Notes: generated from the sequence alone by a model not told the origin. A stretch of DNA of 64,000 bases from an uncultured Prevotellaceae bacterium (GCA_900319525.1 ONOU01000029.1:1-64000); one strand, 5' to 3'. Shown: positions 52,060-62,378, counted from the stretch's first letter. Program-made: numbers and translations.

Positions 52060-52089
52060 AACGATTATGCTTTAATTAGTCAGCATTGA

Positions 52090-54357
52090 TTACTGTTCCC
52101 ATACAAGGTTCCAGATCGAAACACGGTCCTTGTTGCCCGTCGATGCCGAGGGACACAGGTTAGTGATCTCGATGGTGAAGTCACCGTTGATGTCGCAAGT
52201 CTGCTCAAAGGTGTAAGCCGTCTTGGAGGTAATATCAGTCCTGTTGACGGTCCACGACTTGACCACATTGCCATTCTGCTTCACGTCAATACGGAAGGCG
52301 AGGCTCTTGTCAGAGAAGGCTGCGCCATAGTTGAACGAGAGCTTCTTCATGCCACCTGACAGGGTCGGCGATTTGATCGTTCCCACGGCAGTGGTCTTAC
52401 CATTCAGCGTCGGAGCCATCGCAAACTTGGTTTCGCTGCCTGTCATGTAGCTGATGAACTGATAAACGGGAGGAGCATCGGATACACCACCCTGGAACAA
52501 GAGACTGTTGCTGGCCACCCAACCCTTGGTCGAGGTGAAAGTGTCATACTTGCTGCCCTGAGGTGTGCCCATCGTCTCAAAGTCGGCACGTGTTGCGGGA
52601 ATCATGTCACCATAACCGAAGGAAACATTGTCAATGCGCCAGGTCATATAGTTATTGCCCGAGTTGCCTTCAGCATAGTAGCGGAAAGCGATGTAGTAGA
52701 TGCCGTCAGCCCATGCGCTCAAGTCAATGTCCTCGACGGTTGTCCACTCGCTCCATGTGCTTGCGGGAGGCGTCGGGAGCTTGGGATTAAGTTTTTCCTT
52801 AACGGTTGCCTGATTGGGATCGGCCAAGTCAAGGATATAAACCTCAAACTTGTCGGCAGTGGCATTGTAAGGATTGGTATTGACGTCAAATGACAAGGTC
52901 TTGCTCTTGGCATTCTTGATGTCCAATGCAGGGGTGATCAGCCAATTGTCATAGGGAGGCTTATTGCCATTATAACCAGATACCTGAACGAAGAAGTCGG
53001 TCGGGTTGTTGCTGGGATAGGAATACCAGAACCAAGGCTTGTCGCCAGATATGGTAACGATCGACCAGTCGGCAGGAATCTGGGAGTCAAAGGTCTCCTT
53101 GAGTTGTGACACACCAGTTTCGGGAGGCAATACAGGCAGCTCATATTCTCCCTTGGCACCAGTATTTACAATGACACCGGCAGCGCCCATGTAGGATTCC
53201 AATGAACCCTTCACCTTGATCAGTTTCTTGAGCAGTTTGGAATGAGCCCTCAGGTTGGCCTCTTCACGGAAGTACGAGCCTTGAGGCAGGGGAACGATCA
53301 CACACTTGGTGTAGTCCTTGCATTCGGGATCATCGGCAATCACGAGGGTGTTATCCAGCACCGTGGGAGCGCTCCACTCGATATCGGCATTGCTCTTGAC
53401 GGCAGTGACCTCGGGTGCTACAGCACCCACTACATAACCAGCTACCCAACCCCTAGAGCCGGAGTTTTGCCTCTGGAGAGCCTCAGCTACGTTAAAGGGG
53501 TTACGCTTGGTACCGCTAGTGTTGCCAGTGATGACATCGCTAGCACTGCGCAGATACATCTGCCAGGTTGTGCCATAGCATCCAACCAAACCAACGACAT
53601 CAACTTCACTCTCGGGCAGGATGTCGGCACGGAAATCGGCATAACCGCTGTTGCGGATGATGAGCGAATTGCCGTTCTCGTCGGTGATGTTGCGGTTGGT
53701 GTTGTTGGTACTGGAGTTTCCGGGAACCGGCGTTACAGCAAACGGTTCACCAGCATCATCAAATGTCACACCATTGATGCGAACCAGACGTCCCTGATAC
53801 TTGAGCATGCTCTCGGCATCGGTCTTCAAATCACTGATGGTGATCTCGAGCGTGTCGATTTTGGAGACATCAGGCAGACCATTGAGCTCGGCTACCGACT
53901 CCCACATGGCCTGGGGCAGGAAAGTAGCTTCCCAGGCGTTACCTGCAGCATACCATTCGGGGTAACCCAGCTGCTGCTGCCCGTTGTACTTACCCACAAA
54001 GAGCCCCTTCATGGGCAGGACGATTTCCTGACCGAGTCGATAGTTGTTGTACAGGCTGCTCTGATTGATGGAGATTGCCAATCCAGCACCCGACTCGTCC
54101 ATGATATAGAGGCACTTGTAGATGTTGCCACTCTCGTCGCTACTTGTCACCCAACCGTGAATGACCTCATCCTCGGTTACGGTATCGATGTAGTTCCTGT
54201 CATCTTGCCAGTGTTTGGCTTTGAATTCAGCGATGGTCATGTTGGGCGTGTGCTCGGCGGTGGGAATCACCATGGGCGGTTGGTCAAACTCATCGTTGCA
54301 GGCAGCGGTGAACACCAACAGGAGCATCAGGCTGAGATAATAATTAAAACGTTTCAT
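52090..54357 (-). CDS. DUF5689 surface lipoprotein with choice-of-anchor-like domain
   Basis: The protein has 755 residues with a lipobox ending at C20 (LLVFTAACNDEF). DUF5689 covers about 35-270 (IAEFKAKH, VIHGWVTSSDESGNIYKCLY, LYNNYRLGQEIVLPMKGLFV), an OB-like fold related to YhcR nuclease modules. A second OB-like segment follows, then a carbohydrate-binding-like sandwich (NWLITPALDIKNAKSKTLSF) and a final jellyroll. It sits between the TonB receptor and EEP genes (62- and 30-base gaps), probably as the surface capture component. Confidence 0.87.
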   Translation of the reverse strand: MKRFNYYLSLMLLLVFTAACNDEFDQPPMVIPTAEHTPNMTIAEFKAKHWQDDRNYIDTVTEDEVIHGWVTSSDESGNIYKCLYIMDESGAGLAISINQSSLYNNYRLGQEIVLPMKGLFVGKYNGQQQLGYPEWYAAGNAWEATFLPQAMWESVAELNGLPDVSKIDTLEITISDLKTDAESMLKYQGRLVRINGVTFDDAGEPFAVTPVPGNSSTNNTNRNITDENGNSLIIRNSGYADFRADILPESEVDVVGLVGCYGTTWQMYLRSASDVITGNTSGTKRNPFNVAEALQRQNSGSRGWVAGYVVGAVAPEVTAVKSNADIEWSAPTVLDNTLVIADDPECKDYTKCVIVPLPQGSYFREEANLRAHSKLLKKLIKVKGSLESYMGAAGVIVNTGAKGEYELPVLPPETGVSQLKETFDSQIPADWSIVTISGDKPWFWYSYPSNNPTDFFVQVSGYNGNKPPYDNWLITPALDIKNAKSKTLSFDVNTNPYNATADKFEVYILDLADPNQATVKEKLNPKLPTPPASTWSEWTTVEDIDLSAWADGIYYIAFRYYAEGNSGNNYMTWRIDNVSFGYGDMIPATRADFETMGTPQGSKYDTFTSTKGWVASNSLLFQGGVSDAPPVYQFISYMTGSETKFAMAPTLNGKTTAVGTIKSPTLSGGMKKLSFNYGAAFSDKSLAFRIDVKQNGNVVKSWTVNRTDITSKTAYTFEQTCDINGDFTIEITNLCPSASTGNKDRVSIWNLVWEQ

Positions 54358-54419
54358 AATGTCGATTGTATTGTTTGTTTTATTGTTATCTTGATTGATT
54401 GTTGTAATTGAATGCTTGA

Positions 54420-57182
54420 TTAGAAACGCAGACCCAAGTTCAAGAACATCTTAAATCCCTGTGCATAGTAGTACTTGTTGGGGAATTTGTTGGCGGTGTT
54501 GGTAATATCCTTGGTGTCGGTACGACCCTGCTGATAACCACCCGTTTGGATGTTCCTGTTGTCGAGAATGTTGTTCAAGTTCAAGTTGATGTTAAACGAT
54601 GCCGTGCGGTTGATGTAGATCACATGACCGATGCTGGCATTGATGATCAGGGCCTCGTTGAGTTTCTCCTGTACACTGAGGTCCTTGATGATCTGCTTCA
54701 AGTGTTCCTCACTCTCGGCTTTGAGATACAGATCGTTTATCGTCTCGTGACGTGTGGGTGAGATGCTCACATAGGAACGGTTCATCCACGCGCCGTTCAA
54801 TTCAACAAACCAATTTTTGGGGCCAGCCCAGTTGAATGCCAGCGAGTAGCACTCCTGGGGTGTTCCTGCCACATAGAAGTTCTTGAGGTAAACAAGACTG
54901 GTCACATCCTCCTCAGCACCGTTCTCGTAGCTGCGGGTACCAACGGGACGGTTCTTGTACTGATAACGGGCAATGTTGGCAGCGGCATTAACGGTCAACG
55001 AGGGAGAGAGCTTGTAGCTGAGTCCCACCTCAACGCCCTTGTACTGCTTGTTTACACCGGTGAGCGCAAAGTTCATGAACGTGCTGTGAACATCGTCATA
55101 GAATGCGGTGCGCTCGGTATTGTCACGCTGATCGGTAAAGAATGCGGTGACGATACCCTTGAAGTTGCGGAAGTTCATCGCATAGCTCAGGTCGGCCGAG
55201 AAGATTTTCTCCACCTTGAGGTCAATGACGTCGTCCTTGGTGCGGGACGAGATGTATGCATCATAGGGGCGAGGAGCCTCGGTGCCATAGAATGCATGGC
55301 CCGTGAAGCTGTTGCGGCCATCAAGCTTAAAGGTGATACCAGCCTTGGCGCCATAGGTCAAGAAACGATGAGCATCGCCCTTGCCGTAGGAATTCTCGGG
55401 GGCACGGCCGTTGCGCATGTGACCGTCGCGCTGGAACTGGAAGTAGTCACCCTTTACACTGGCAAACATCTCCCACTTGGCCAGGTTGAGCACCCACTGG
55501 TGCCACAGCTGTGCCTTGAGCGTGAGAATATCGTAGTCATAACCGAAACGGTCACCTTCCAGAATCTTGCGGTTGGGGTTGTCCATATCGTTCTGGGCCA
55601 TTGAGGGATTGTCGGGGAAATCACGCTCGCTGTACTGGTCCACATCGAGCCAGTAGCGGCCACCCAGCAGGTCCTTGACGGTCTTGTAGTAGGACGACAC
55701 GGTGTAATTGGCATTAGCACCGGTCTGCATCGTCAGCTGATTGGAGAAACGCTTGTTCAGCACCGATGACAGCGTGAAGCTCGACTGATTGCTGTGGCGT
55801 TTCTCGAGCATGTAGGTCGATCCGGTTTCCACACCCGTCTGATCAGCCAGATAATTGTTCATGTAGTTGACGTTGTACAGGTTGTCCCAACGGATTTGAG
55901 TGTAATCACTCTCGCTGGTCCAGCGCTCGGTGTACTCGTCGATAACCTCAGGACTGGTGTAATAGGACGGCAGATAGCGGTAATAGTCAGGACGCGGGTC
56001 GGCAGCATCATGCCAGTTGAGCGCGGCCTTGCTGTAGAAGGACTTGTGGTAGGCAAAACCCGTGTTGAGCGAGGTGTTCTCGTTGGGCTTCCACAGCCAG
56101 TTCAGGATGGCGGTGGGGTCAAACGATTCAACCACCTTGGAGTTGCGCTTTTTGCCCTCCTGCCAGCCCCAGTCGGGGCTGTACATGTTGCTGCCCACGA
56201 GCTGGCAAGCCTCGACAAACACAGCCGAATTGGCGGCACGCTTGGTAGGAGCGCCAAAGGTGGTCAGCGTGAGCGAGTGCTGGGGGTTGAAGACCTTCTG
56301 CAACGAGAGGAAGTAACCCCAGCTGTTGTAGAACGATCCGGGATAGACGCCCTCGTCGGCATAGCGGGCGACAGCCGAAACGGTCATTGCCCATCCATGC
56401 TTGTTCAAGCCCGTGGCGTGTGTGACCATGCCACGCCAGCGGTAATTGCCGTTGGTGTAGGCGAGACTCAAACGTGTGCCAGGAGCATAGTCGGCAGCAA
56501 ATGTCTTGATGTTGTTGGCACCGCCAATGCCACCAAATCCATAAGCATTGTCTTCAAGTCCCATGCCGATGGTCTTGTTCCTGAATGCCTGGTTCAAGCC
56601 ACCTGTCATCGAGTAGTTGAACGAGAAGCGCACACCATCGTTAAAGGGGATAGCGTTGATGTAGGTCTCGGTCTTCTGATTCTCGTAACCGCGAATGCGG
56701 AAACGAGCCGTGCTGAAGGTGTAGCTCGACGCCTGATAGAAGGGGTTGTCGGTCGCGCCGCTGAGCAGCGCTACCTCCTGTGTGTTACCTTCCTCGTCTT
56801 CGAGCTGAGATTCGGACAATGCCATGTCGGCGACAGCATTGCGGTACTCAAGCACCTCGGCGCTCTCAAATGAGACGGGCTCGACTTGAATCGTGCCCAG
56901 GTTCTCAATCTCATTGTCGATAATGGTCACCGACTGGCTCCAGTCCTTGTACCCGTAGCACAAGACCAGAAGCTCGTCAGCGCCCTGCCGGGCATCGTCA
57001 ATCAGGAACTTGCCCAATGCATCGGTTGTTGCTGCATTGCCCTGATTGTCAAGCATGACGGTAGCACCCACAACGGGCAGGCCGCTTTTTGCATCAACGA
57101 CCATACCCTGCACACCTGTTTGCTGAGCCAGCAGCGGCAGGGTTGCAAAGAGTGCTAAAAACAAAAACAGTTTAAGTCTCAT
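54420..57182 (-). CDS. TonB-dependent receptor
   Basis: The protein has 920 residues with signal peptide LFLFLALFATLPLLAQ. A carboxypeptidase-regulatory-like domain at about 23-105 (VQGMVVDAKSGLPVVGATVM) is followed by a plug and a 22-strand-type barrel ending MFLNLGLRF, with the terminal Phe that BAM requires. No SusD-like partner is next to it; instead a DUF5689 lipoprotein and a secreted EEP enzyme follow. It has a consensus promoter with a leader of about 115 bases. The substrate is unknown. Confidence 0.93.
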   Translation of the reverse strand: MRLKLFLFLALFATLPLLAQQTGVQGMVVDAKSGLPVVGATVMLDNQGNAATTDALGKFLIDDARQGADELLVLCYGYKDWSQSVTIIDNEIENLGTIQVEPVSFESAEVLEYRNAVADMALSESQLEDEEGNTQEVALLSGATDNPFYQASSYTFSTARFRIRGYENQKTETYINAIPFNDGVRFSFNYSMTGGLNQAFRNKTIGMGLEDNAYGFGGIGGANNIKTFAADYAPGTRLSLAYTNGNYRWRGMVTHATGLNKHGWAMTVSAVARYADEGVYPGSFYNSWGYFLSLQKVFNPQHSLTLTTFGAPTKRAANSAVFVEACQLVGSNMYSPDWGWQEGKKRNSKVVESFDPTAILNWLWKPNENTSLNTGFAYHKSFYSKAALNWHDAADPRPDYYRYLPSYYTSPEVIDEYTERWTSESDYTQIRWDNLYNVNYMNNYLADQTGVETGSTYMLEKRHSNQSSFTLSSVLNKRFSNQLTMQTGANANYTVSSYYKTVKDLLGGRYWLDVDQYSERDFPDNPSMAQNDMDNPNRKILEGDRFGYDYDILTLKAQLWHQWVLNLAKWEMFASVKGDYFQFQRDGHMRNGRAPENSYGKGDAHRFLTYGAKAGITFKLDGRNSFTGHAFYGTEAPRPYDAYISSRTKDDVIDLKVEKIFSADLSYAMNFRNFKGIVTAFFTDQRDNTERTAFYDDVHSTFMNFALTGVNKQYKGVEVGLSYKLSPSLTVNAAANIARYQYKNRPVGTRSYENGAEEDVTSLVYLKNFYVAGTPQECYSLAFNWAGPKNWFVELNGAWMNRSYVSISPTRHETINDLYLKAESEEHLKQIIKDLSVQEKLNEALIINASIGHVIYINRTASFNINLNLNNILDNRNIQTGGYQQGRTDTKDITNTANKFPNKYYYAQGFKMFLNLGLRF

Positions 57183-57303
57183 AAAAAATAAATATATATA
57201 ACAGTTATTAGTCCTCTACTTAGCCAGTTTGCCAGTATGATACTTTTTTAGTTAATTTAACTGAAAGTCCAAAAGGGGTTTTACACAATCAGATAAAATT
57301 TGT

Positions 57304-57334
57304 CAAAAGTACATTCTTTTTCTGACGTATCAAA
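57304..57334 (-). promoter_or_regulatory. Promoter of the TonB receptor operon
   Basis: On the minus strand TTTG (57334-57331), a 19-base spacer and TACTTTTG (57311-57304) match the consensus. The leader to ATG 57182 is about 115 bases. A TTTTCACACTTTTC word at 57347-57360 faintly recalls element B of the barrel genes. Confidence 0.75.
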
Positions 57335-57403
57335 GGAAAAAACGCTTTTTCACACTTTTCATCTCCTACTAATCCAAGTCAGTCATCGTGAGCTCAGAGA
57401 TGA

Positions 57404-57700
57404 TTAATGTTTGCGGTCTTTCTTGAAGTAATCGTTATAGATTTTGATACCGAACACAATAGCACTGGCCACGGTAGTAATGACATTGGTGATGAACAAG
57501 GGCCAGTTAGCGAGCATCAATCCCTGGATGGCAAAGAAAATGCCACCCAGTCCTGTCATCAGGAAGGTGGGAAGGGCAATTCCATCGGTATCATGGGTGC
57601 GGATGGTATAAACCGCTTGGGGCATGTAGCCCAGCACCAGGCAGATAGACCCGGCGTAGCCGATAATGTCGGTCAAGTGAGCAGAGATAAATTCCAGCAT
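57404..57700 (-). CDS. SemiSWEET transporter (PQ-loop)
   Basis: The protein has 98 residues from ATG 57700 (MLEFISAHL), with three helices (IIGYAGSICLVLGYMPQAVY; LPTFLMTGLGGIFFAIQGLML; LFITNVITTVASAIVFGIKIY) and the PQ motif in GYMPQAVYTIRT. SemiSWEETs dimerise to move small sugars across the inner membrane; a substrate cannot be read from sequence. ATG 57709 is an alternative start. It lies after the tricorn-like gene but beyond a terminator, so it may be separately transcribed. Confidence 0.88.
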   Translation of the reverse strand: MLEFISAHLTDIIGYAGSICLVLGYMPQAVYTIRTHDTDGIALPTFLMTGLGGIFFAIQGLMLANWPLFITNVITTVASAIVFGIKIYNDYFKKDRKH

Positions 57701-57940
57701 AATAATCAATTATCAGTTTAAATTATATACAATGCACTTAAGTTTCGCAAGCAGATAACTTGCTCACTGTTTTAATGTTTAAGGGTTAACGGTTAAAGAA
57801 TTGTCTCTTAAAAAAACTGAACTGATTCTTGCAAAAGTCATCATCAGGCGTTTCAAAGTCCATCTTCAAACATTAACCTTTATCCTTTAGGCTCAAGTTC
57901 TTGAAGTGCTTCAGGCACTTTAGGAACTTGAAATTGCAAT

Positions 57941-57976
57941 ATGAGTGTGGGACCCGATTGGGGGCCCCACACTCAT
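57941..57976 (-). terminator. Terminator of the tricorn-like gene
   Basis: A perfect 11-bp stem (57941-57951 with 57966-57976, ATGAGTGTGGG) lies ten bases past the stop codon at 57986. A second, weaker hairpin (about 57893-57929) follows. Confidence 0.75.
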
Positions 57977-57985
57977 GGTCATTTT

Positions 57986-60900
57986 TTACTTCAGTCCGCA
58001 CTCGCGCATGAGTTCCTCGACAGCTGCCTTGAGCTGCAGGTCCTCACCGTTGATGACGGTCTCGGGATTATTGGCAATCTTGATATCGGGCTCGAGCTGC
58101 GTGTTTTCGAGGTAGTTACCCTCGGGCAGCAGGTAGCCGATGATGGGAATACCGAACACAAGCGACGAATCCTGCAGGCGCTCCCATGACACGCTGCTCA
58201 TGGTGCCAGGCACTGGCATGCCCACGAGTTTGCCCAACTTGTCATGACTGTAAACCCAGGGCGTACCGTGAGCATTGCTGTAGTTGGCCTCGCACTGCAA
58301 CATGATGCTGGGCTTGTTCCAGCGGCGGCTGGGCATATCACAGGCCTCGCGACCGCGAATCACCTGCGTAAAGTACTTCTTACCGCTGAAGAGCACCTCA
58401 ATGTCCTCGTGCAGGCGACCGCCGCCGTTGAAGCGGGTGTCGATCACGATGCCATCACGCTTGTAGTATTTACCCAGTATATCACTGTAGATATCGCGGT
58501 AACTGGCATCATTCATCGACTCCAGGTGCACATAACCCAGGCGACCGCCCGACAGGCTGTCCACAACGTGGGCGTTGCGCTTTACCCAGCGCTTGTACAT
58601 CAAGTCGCTCAAGGCGCCCTTGCTGATGGGCTTCACCACCTCTTCCCAGCGCTTGCCGGTGTTGGGGTCGAAGAGCGAGAGCAGGGTCTTCTTGCCTGCC
58701 TGGCCGTTAAGCAGTTCGGTATAGTCGTTCTCCAGGTTGATATAGGTGCCGTTGATTTTTTCAAGAACAACGCCGGCCTTGATTTTGCTCTTGGCCTTGG
58801 CCAGGGGACCGCCCTCAATGACCTCGTCAATCTTGAGGCCGTTGCCGGTATAGCTCCAGTCGTAGATGAGGCCCAGGTCGGAGGTAGCCTCACCGCTGGT
58901 GGGATAGAAGCGGCCGCCAGTGTGGGAGGCGTTCAACTCTCCCAGCAGTTCGCTCAACAGGTTGGCGAAATCCTGGTTGTTGTTGATGTGGGGCAAGAAC
59001 TTGCGGTAGATTTCCACATAGGATTTCCAGTCACAACCGTGGTAGCTGAGGTTGTAGAAACGCTTTGTGATCTGCTTGTCCACGTGGTTGAACATGTACT
59101 CGCGCTCTGCAAACAGGTCCATCTTCATGTCGGCAGTATAGGTGATGGGGGTGAGCTTGTCACTGGCTACGGCGAGCTTCTGCATCTTGCTGCCACCCAG
59201 CACAAACAGCGTCTTGCCATCCTTGCTGGCCTGGATGTCGGCACCACCGCCGCCCATCTTGTTCAGCAGTTTGGTCTCGTGCTTGCGCAGGTCCATCTTC
59301 CACAGGTCATAACCGCTCTCAAATGCCGAGAGGTAGTAGAGAGACTCGCCGTCGGGGGTGATCATGCAACCCGAGATGTTGCTCGAGTTGGGCGTCACGC
59401 GCACAATGCGGTCCTCGATGCCGTCGAGTTCCACCTTCAGGCTCTTGTCATCGGCCTTGGCGGCAGGAGCGGCTTTGCCTTTCTTCTTGCTGTTCTTGCT
59501 GGCCTCGGCAGCCTTTTCCTCGGCCTTCTTGGCCTCCTTCTCGGCCTCGGTCAGCAGTTCATAATCCTCCTTGTTGAGGTTATAGCGATCCAGGGCCTCC
59601 TGGTTGACAAAGGCCAGGAAGACGTCGTCCTGCGATCCCCACGATGCATGGCTGCGCATACCGTAGCGGTTGCTGCGGAACATGATGGCGTTGCCCTCCA
59701 TCACCCAGCGGGGATCTTCGCTGATATAGGCACTACCGGTGATATTGGTGATCTTGCCACCAGTGGCGGGAACGATGCCGATGTCGGTATAGGGGTCACG
59801 CTGGTTGCCGATGAACTCGAGGGCAAACCACTTGCCGTCGGGCGACCAGCTGTAGTTGAACTCACCATTGGTCTCATACCAGGTCGAGCCGTCGGTCACC
59901 TGGGTAACCTGCTTGGTCTTGAGGTCCATCACCTTGAGGTAGAAGCGGTCCTCGATAAAGGCCAGTTTCTTGCCGTCGGGGCTCAGGCAGGGACGTGTGC
60001 GCTCGACGGTGGTCGAGGGCAGCAGGATTTCTTCCTTGATAATGGTGGCATTGGGGAAGTTGGGGTCATCCTTGCGCTCGATGGTGGCAAGTACCAGTTC
60101 CCAGTTGCCATTGCGCTCGGTGGCATAGGCCAGCGTGCGGTTGTCGGCACCCCACGATACCCAATTTTCGGCCTCGGGAGTGCTGGTGATACGCTTGGTA
60201 GTATTGTACTCTACCGAAGTCACAAAGACCTCGCCGCGAACCACAAAGGCAACCATCTTGCCGTCGGGCGAGGCGGCAGCGTCGGTAGCACCACGGGAGA
60301 ACGACAGGCGCTGTATCTGGTCGCTGTCGTCATGCCACAGGCTGATGTCCACCTTGCTGGGCTGACCACCCTGACGCATGGTGTAGAGTTCACCGTCCTG
60401 GGTGAAGCACAGCGTGCCGTTGTTGGCAATCGACAGGAAACGGACGGGATTCACCGTAAAGTTGGTCACAGGCTTCAACTGGTTGGGGCGGTCCAGCGGC
60501 ATTGAATAGACGTTCATCGAGCCTCCGTTGCGCTCGCTCAGGAAATATACGGTCTTGCCGTCGGGGCTGAGGACGGGATTGCGGTCCTCACCACCGATGT
60601 CGGTCAGGTTGGTGTGATGGCCGGTCTTGGCATCATAGCACCAGATGTCGCGGGTAATCGACGAGGTGTGGTGCTTGCGGTACTCGTCCTCACCGCCCTT
60701 GCGGTCCTGATAGACGAAGTAGTCACCTGTCTTGTTCCAGCAGATGTACTCGGCAGGAGTGCCCAGCTCGCGGGTAGCACGGCCACCCTCAACCGGCACC
60801 TTATAGACCTCGGTCAAGCGGCCACTAGGGAACAGCATGCTGCTGGCAGGGTCCTGAATGGCAGCGCTGAAGTAGATGTACTTGCCGTCGGGGCTGAAGG

Positions 60901-61237
60901 TCCACGGCGTCTCGGCGGCGCTGTTGCGGGTGAGCTGCTTGGGCTGTCCGCCGTCGGCAGGCATGACAAAGATGTCATTGTTACCCTTACGGTCGCTGGC
61001 AAAGGCGAGCGTCGTGCCGTCGGGGGACCACACGGGCATGGATTCATAACTCGACTGTGAGGTCAACTGCACAGCCTGTCCGCCAGTCGAAGGAACGACA
61101 TAGATGTCACCCTTGTAGCAGAACGCGATCTTGTTACCGTCAGGCGAAATGCTCGCAAAACGCATCCACAACGGCGTGTCGGCCATCGCGGTCATCGCCG
61201 TCACCGCGGCGAGGGAAAGCAAGATTTTCTTCATCAT
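57986..61237 (-). CDS. Tricorn-like protease (S41 family) with beta-propellers and PDZ
   Basis: The protein has 1083 residues with a signal peptide (ILLSLAAVTAMTAMA). The N-terminal half is a run of PD40/WD40-like propeller blades (SPDGNKIAF, WSPDGTTLAFASDRKGNNDI, LSPDGKTVYFLSERNGGS). A lysine/alanine-rich linker lies near 545-580, a PDZ-like domain near 785-860 (LKIDEVIEGGPLAKAKSKIK) and the S41 core after about 880. The likely nucleophile is S987 in NYSNAHG, matching the tricorn nucleophile region, with LEPDI near the end. Tricorn degrades peptides in archaeal cytosol; this one is exported, so a periplasmic peptide-degrading role is inferred. Confidence 0.9.
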   Translation of the reverse strand: MMKKILLSLAAVTAMTAMADTPLWMRFASISPDGNKIAFCYKGDIYVVPSTGGQAVQLTSQSSYESMPVWSPDGTTLAFASDRKGNNDIFVMPADGGQPKQLTRNSAAETPWTFSPDGKYIYFSAAIQDPASSMLFPSGRLTEVYKVPVEGGRATRELGTPAEYICWNKTGDYFVYQDRKGGEDEYRKHHTSSITRDIWCYDAKTGHHTNLTDIGGEDRNPVLSPDGKTVYFLSERNGGSMNVYSMPLDRPNQLKPVTNFTVNPVRFLSIANNGTLCFTQDGELYTMRQGGQPSKVDISLWHDDSDQIQRLSFSRGATDAAASPDGKMVAFVVRGEVFVTSVEYNTTKRITSTPEAENWVSWGADNRTLAYATERNGNWELVLATIERKDDPNFPNATIIKEEILLPSTTVERTRPCLSPDGKKLAFIEDRFYLKVMDLKTKQVTQVTDGSTWYETNGEFNYSWSPDGKWFALEFIGNQRDPYTDIGIVPATGGKITNITGSAYISEDPRWVMEGNAIMFRSNRYGMRSHASWGSQDDVFLAFVNQEALDRYNLNKEDYELLTEAEKEAKKAEEKAAEASKNSKKKGKAAPAAKADDKSLKVELDGIEDRIVRVTPNSSNISGCMITPDGESLYYLSAFESGYDLWKMDLRKHETKLLNKMGGGGADIQASKDGKTLFVLGGSKMQKLAVASDKLTPITYTADMKMDLFAEREYMFNHVDKQITKRFYNLSYHGCDWKSYVEIYRKFLPHINNNQDFANLLSELLGELNASHTGGRFYPTSGEATSDLGLIYDWSYTGNGLKIDEVIEGGPLAKAKSKIKAGVVLEKINGTYINLENDYTELLNGQAGKKTLLSLFDPNTGKRWEEVVKPISKGALSDLMYKRWVKRNAHVVDSLSGGRLGYVHLESMNDASYRDIYSDILGKYYKRDGIVIDTRFNGGGRLHEDIEVLFSGKKYFTQVIRGREACDMPSRRWNKPSIMLQCEANYSNAHGTPWVYSHDKLGKLVGMPVPGTMSSVSWERLQDSSLVFGIPIIGYLLPEGNYLENTQLEPDIKIANNPETVINGEDLQLKAAVEELMRECGLK

Positions 61238-61322
61238 TTTTTATTCTTAGTAGGGTTTAATCCTGCAAATTTACTAAAAAAGCGATTACAAGCTCCCGGT
61301 TTTGGCCGAAAAACGCTAAAAA

Positions 61323-61393
61323 ACATCCCTATAAACACGTCATCAGCCGCAGCTCGAGTCATCGGTAACAGCGGCTGATGATTATCGGGATGT
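61323..61393 (-). terminator. Hairpin terminator of the DUF2059-like gene
   Basis: An outer stem ACATCCC (61323-61329 with 61387-61393) and a perfect inner stem CATCAGCCGC (61341-61350 with 61371-61380) lie just past the stop at 61401. Confidence 0.65.
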
Positions 61394-61400
61394 AATAGTA

Positions 61401-62324
61401 TCACTTGCCGAAGCCCTTGTCATCACCTCCCAGCAGCGACTTGAAGAACTCTAACGCACTATTAGGGTCATCGCTGTATTTTGCACCATGTTCCTTCATC
61501 CACTCCCCGTAATTCAGATTCTGGCTGACCTTATCTATGGATTCCTCATCGGTATAACTATTGAGTTTGTTATATGTCTCATTGGAAAAGAGCATCGCAG
61601 CATAGTCAAGATCTTCGATAGACAATTTGCCATAAGCGCTATTCAGCAATATTACGGGAAGATTCTTGGCCATCCATTCTTTTGCATCTTCGCCCGACTC
61701 TTTCCTTTTGGACTCATCCATGTCAACTTTACCCTTAGCTTGCTCCATCCTTTCATCCATCTTCTTGAACATAGCATCCTTCAAGGACTTCACCAAAACC
61801 GACTCCATCATCACTTGATTGAATTTGTTGATATAGGCAGTATCGATTTCGGCATTAGGCTGGAGTTGGGAGTGCAAACGGTCTAACGATTTCGGGGTCC
61901 TGTATTTGCCCTCGGACACGATCTCCATCGCCTCAAAGAGCGGTTCCATCACATAATTAGCGAATTCCAACATCCAATCTTTTTGGTGGCTTGAATAAGC
62001 CTTGTACTCAGGCGAGGAATACAGCGAAGTCATTTCTCTCATTTCGGCCTCGGTAATGCCTTTAGCCTTCCACAAGGGCACCGTGACGTCCAGCAGGGCA
62101 TCCTCAAGGTATTCATCAATATAACGTTTTGTCAACTGGTCAATGTCCACATCACCACTCCTATCATACACGATGCTTATCGTTGAAATGAGCGACTTGG
62201 CATGTTCAACTTGATCTGTTGCTGCCATGAAGTCCTTCACGGCCTGGCGGTAACTGTCCTGGGAATAAGCGCTGGCGGCAAGCAGCATCACCAGTAGTGT
62301 AGTAAGTAATCTTATTTTTTTCAT
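61401..62324 (-). CDS. Secreted helical protein, DUF2059-like
   Basis: The protein has 307 residues with signal peptide (IRLLTTLLVMLLAASAYSQ). It is almost entirely helical. The segments DQLTKRYIDEYLEDALLDVT, KAKGITEAEMREMTSLYSSP and EYKAYSSHQKDWML match the DUF2059 pattern (helix, then F/LYxSPxFK). The C-terminal half may repeat it (LSIEDLDYAAMLFSNETYNK). The function is unknown. It has its own consensus promoter and lies divergent to the DUF1573 genes. Confidence 0.72.
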   Translation of the reverse strand: MKKIRLLTTLLVMLLAASAYSQDSYRQAVKDFMAATDQVEHAKSLISTISIVYDRSGDVDIDQLTKRYIDEYLEDALLDVTVPLWKAKGITEAEMREMTSLYSSPEYKAYSSHQKDWMLEFANYVMEPLFEAMEIVSEGKYRTPKSLDRLHSQLQPNAEIDTAYINKFNQVMMESVLVKSLKDAMFKKMDERMEQAKGKVDMDESKRKESGEDAKEWMAKNLPVILLNSAYGKLSIEDLDYAAMLFSNETYNKLNSYTDEESIDKVSQNLNYGEWMKEHGAKYSDDPNSALEFFKSLLGGDDKGFGK

Positions 62325-62378
62325 ATTGTCAGTTTTTATTAGGTTTTTAATAACACTTATTAGTGTTGATTGTTATTG

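Noticed and set aside
58244-60505. A 753-codon open frame on the plus strand
   Set aside because: Antisense shadow of the tricorn-like protease gene, with low-complexity composition and no recognisable domain.
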